A DNA stretch of 7,777 nucleotides from positions 1-7,777 of the forward strand of contig USDN01000094.1 of the NCBI GenBank assembly GCA_900553515.1, written 5' to 3'. This stretch comes from an uncultured Blautia sp. GTDB lineage: Bacteria; Bacillota; Clostridia; Lachnospirales; Lachnospiraceae. Positions 6,757-7,777 of this stretch are shown one piece after another (position 1 is the stretch's first letter; the number at the start of each line of letters is the position of its first letter). The notes under the pieces were generated by a model. The model saw only the letters and a list, made by a program, of their open reading frames with translations, searched no databases and was not told the DNA's origin. The translations under genes were made by a program, and so were the position numbers.

Positions 6757-6995
6757 AATAATTACTTATTATCGCGGTACCACTCAAATTGACAAAATGT
6801 CCACTTTCTCATGTACAAACATACACTCCTGATTGGTAACGGGTTCGGTTCCCGTCAGCGCCTACTCTCTGATAAAATGATTTCGGACTGCCCTCGGAAG
6901 GCCATTCGACATTCTGTTTCATACGGGATTCCACCATGCCCCGCTCTCTGTAATGATACAAAAATGTTTACTCTTCTTCCTCATCGGTTTTGTTG
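6724..6995 (-). promoter_or_regulatory. T-box riboswitch leader of the ABC importer, probably tRNA(Trp)-responsive
   Basis: A T-box leader senses the charging state of one tRNA and lets transcription continue when that tRNA is uncharged. In order on the minus strand: the Stem I base GGAAG (6980-6976) pairs with CTTCC (6900-6896). The specifier loop has AGTA (6972-6969) opposite GAA (6907-6905), followed by TGG (6904-6902). Above it ACATT pairs with AATGT. Next come AGAGAG (6949-6944) and an apical CGGG/CCCG stem with a GGTGGAA loop (6943-6924). Stem III is ACGGG/CCCGT (6855-6839). The T-box core GAGTGGTACCGCG spans 6785-6773. TTGAG plus GCG of the T-box can pair with CGTCTCAA around the TGGTACC bulge to form the antiterminator, which excludes the terminator at 6724-6756. 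TGG indicates tryptophan and fits the TrpXYZ-like genes downstream. The base after the specifier is C rather than the usual purine, and the T-box variable base is T; see findings. Confidence 0.93.
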
Positions 6996-7001
6996 TTTTA
7001 T

Positions 7002-7030
7002 ACTTTACCACATGAAACCACTGTTGTCAA
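7002..7030 (-). promoter_or_regulatory. Promoter of the T-box leader and ABC importer operon
   Basis: A perfect TTGACA (7030-7025), a 17-base spacer and TAAAGT (7007-7002, 4 of 6) place the transcript start near 6995, just ahead of Stem I. The -35 box begins only 15 bp after the stop codon of the upstream gene. Confidence 0.75.
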
Positions 7031-7045
7031 CCACGTTTTTATATT

Positions 7046-7702
7046 TTACGGAGCAACCTTATCTGTATCTGCCTCTGATTCCTCAGCCGGTTTTTCACGG
7101 TAGATCAGCGCGATCGGAGATGCAGAATGGAAGCTTGCAGTAACCTGATTGCCATCTGTGATCTCTGTTTCAAGCATCTCCCAGTTATGCTCCTCACAGA
7201 GATGAAGGACAAACACTTCTGTATTGTCAGTCAGGTTATTGGCTGTAAAGGTAACCTCAACAGGATTTTCCTCTGTAGGCTCTGTTTCCAGGCTCAGATC
7301 CATCACAGATGACAGGAACTTAAACTCACTGAGATCCATTTTTTCCTGCAGCATGCCGTCTTTATTATAAAGGTAGATCACAGGAAGCTCTTCCTCTGTA
7401 AATACAGTTAAAAAAGCGTCTTTTACCGTACTTTCTGCAGTGGCATCATTCAGAGCATTTACCTGCTCCTGTACTTCCTCTTCATACATATCCTCTGTTA
7501 CCCTGGAAACAGTTACTCCCACTGTCTGGGTTTCTACCGTATCCATATTTCCTACAACTTCTTCCTGCGTTGTCGGTGCAGAAGCAGTCACATTATTGGT
7601 ATCCACAGAATCTGTAATACTTCCGGATGCCATAGTATTTACAGAGACTGTCAGGATCATTCCAGCTGCCATTGCTGCCGCCATTATTTTTTTTGCTTTC
7701 AT
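7046..7702 (-). CDS. Secreted acidic protein of unknown function
   Basis: I do not recognise a named family. The 218 residues start with a clear signal peptide (MKAKKIMAAAMAAGMILTVS, likely cut after NTMA near 25), then a Thr/Ser/Asn-rich, low-complexity linker to about 62. A middle region (63-140) is rich in Glu and Asp and includes a TVKDAFLTVFTEEELPVIYLY segment. The C-terminal part (about 145-202) looks like a beta-sandwich module: EVTFTANNLTDNTEVFVLHL, Trp174, then VTASFHSASPIALIYRE. That ending resembles small Ig-like repeats common at the C-termini of clostridial surface proteins. An acidic tail closes it. There is no lipobox, LPxTG motif or second membrane segment, so it is probably released or held non-covalently. 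The start is well supported by GGGAGG 7 bases before the ATG. It lies on the same strand as the importer, with no terminator between them. Confidence 0.85.
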   Translation of the reverse strand: MKAKKIMAAAMAAGMILTVSVNTMASGSITDSVDTNNVTASAPTTQEEVVGNMDTVETQTVGVTVSRVTEDMYEEEVQEQVNALNDATAESTVKDAFLTVFTEEELPVIYLYNKDGMLQEKMDLSEFKFLSSVMDLSLETEPTEENPVEVTFTANNLTDNTEVFVLHLCEEHNWEMLETEITDGNQVTASFHSASPIALIYREKPAEESEADTDKVAP

Positions 7703-7777
7703 ATATTTTCCTCCCTATATAGTCAAGGTAGTGTCAAAAACTACCTGTTTTTTTGTTCTAAAATCTTTTAAAAACCT
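7703..7777 (-). other. Upstream region of the secreted-protein gene, window edge
   Basis: Apart from the ribosome site GGGAGG at 7710-7715, these 75 A/T-rich bases show no convincing promoter. A TTGACA at 7737-7732 has no -10 at proper spacing, because TATATA lies only 10 bases away and touches the ribosome site. The promoter may lie beyond the window. Confidence 0.4.

Noticed and set aside
6839..6856. A tRNA-like T-arm on the plus strand (GGGTTCGGTTCCC)
   Set aside because: No acceptor, D or anticodon arm can be fitted around it, and on the minus strand the same bases are Stem III of the T-box leader.
7716..7737. A promoter made of TTGACA and TATATA before the secreted-protein gene
   Set aside because: The spacing is only 10 bases and TATATA abuts the ribosome binding site.
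1..7777. Mobile elements, CRISPR arrays or phage genes
   Set aside because: No transposase or integrase frames, terminal repeats with target duplications, or regularly spaced repeats are visible. The window reads as ordinary chromosomal operons.

Overview
The window looks like chromosomal DNA from an anaerobic, low-to-mid GC Firmicute, most probably a Lachnospiraceae-type gut clostridium (Blautia/Dorea/Ruminococcus-like). The reasons are a pta-ackA acetate operon, a TmcAL homologue, strong Gram-positive Shine-Dalgarno sites, sigma-A-like promoters and a clostridial-style T-box leader. The family placement is inference from gene style and context. There are seven protein genes and no sign of insertion sequences, phage or CRISPR.

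Positions 1-2460 hold the acetate-forming operon on the minus strand: a strong sigma-A promoter, pta (phosphate acetyltransferase), ackA (acetate kinase) and a rho-independent terminator. Together they turn acetyl-CoA into acetate plus ATP. A 37-bp imperfect palindrome lies beyond the ackA terminator at the window edge. Diverging from pta, on the plus strand, is tmcAL (2612-3847), the tRNA(Met) cytidine acetate ligase, which uses acetate and ATP to modify the elongator tRNA(Met) wobble base. It converges on the next operon and the two share a hairpin terminator.

Positions 3887-7030 form a minus-strand ABC importer operon: substrate-binding protein, BPD_transp_2-type permease and ATPase. This is the TrpXYZ-like arrangement (COG2984/COG4120/COG1101). 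It is preceded by a complete T-box riboswitch with its own promoter, Stem I, specifier loop, Stem III, antiterminator and competing terminator. The best-fitting specifier codon is TGG, so the operon is read as a tryptophan importer induced when uncharged tRNA(Trp) accumulates. However, the T-box variable base (TGGT) and a neighbouring ATG register leave a methionine reading open.

Upstream on the same strand, at 7046-7702, is a small acidic secreted protein of unknown function. It ends only 15 bp before the T-box promoter with no terminator of its own.

I saw no clearly novel multi-gene system. The most informative points are the T-box and its ambiguous amino-acid identity, the importer binding protein that lacks a lipobox cysteine, and the missing boundary between the secreted-protein gene and the T-box operon.
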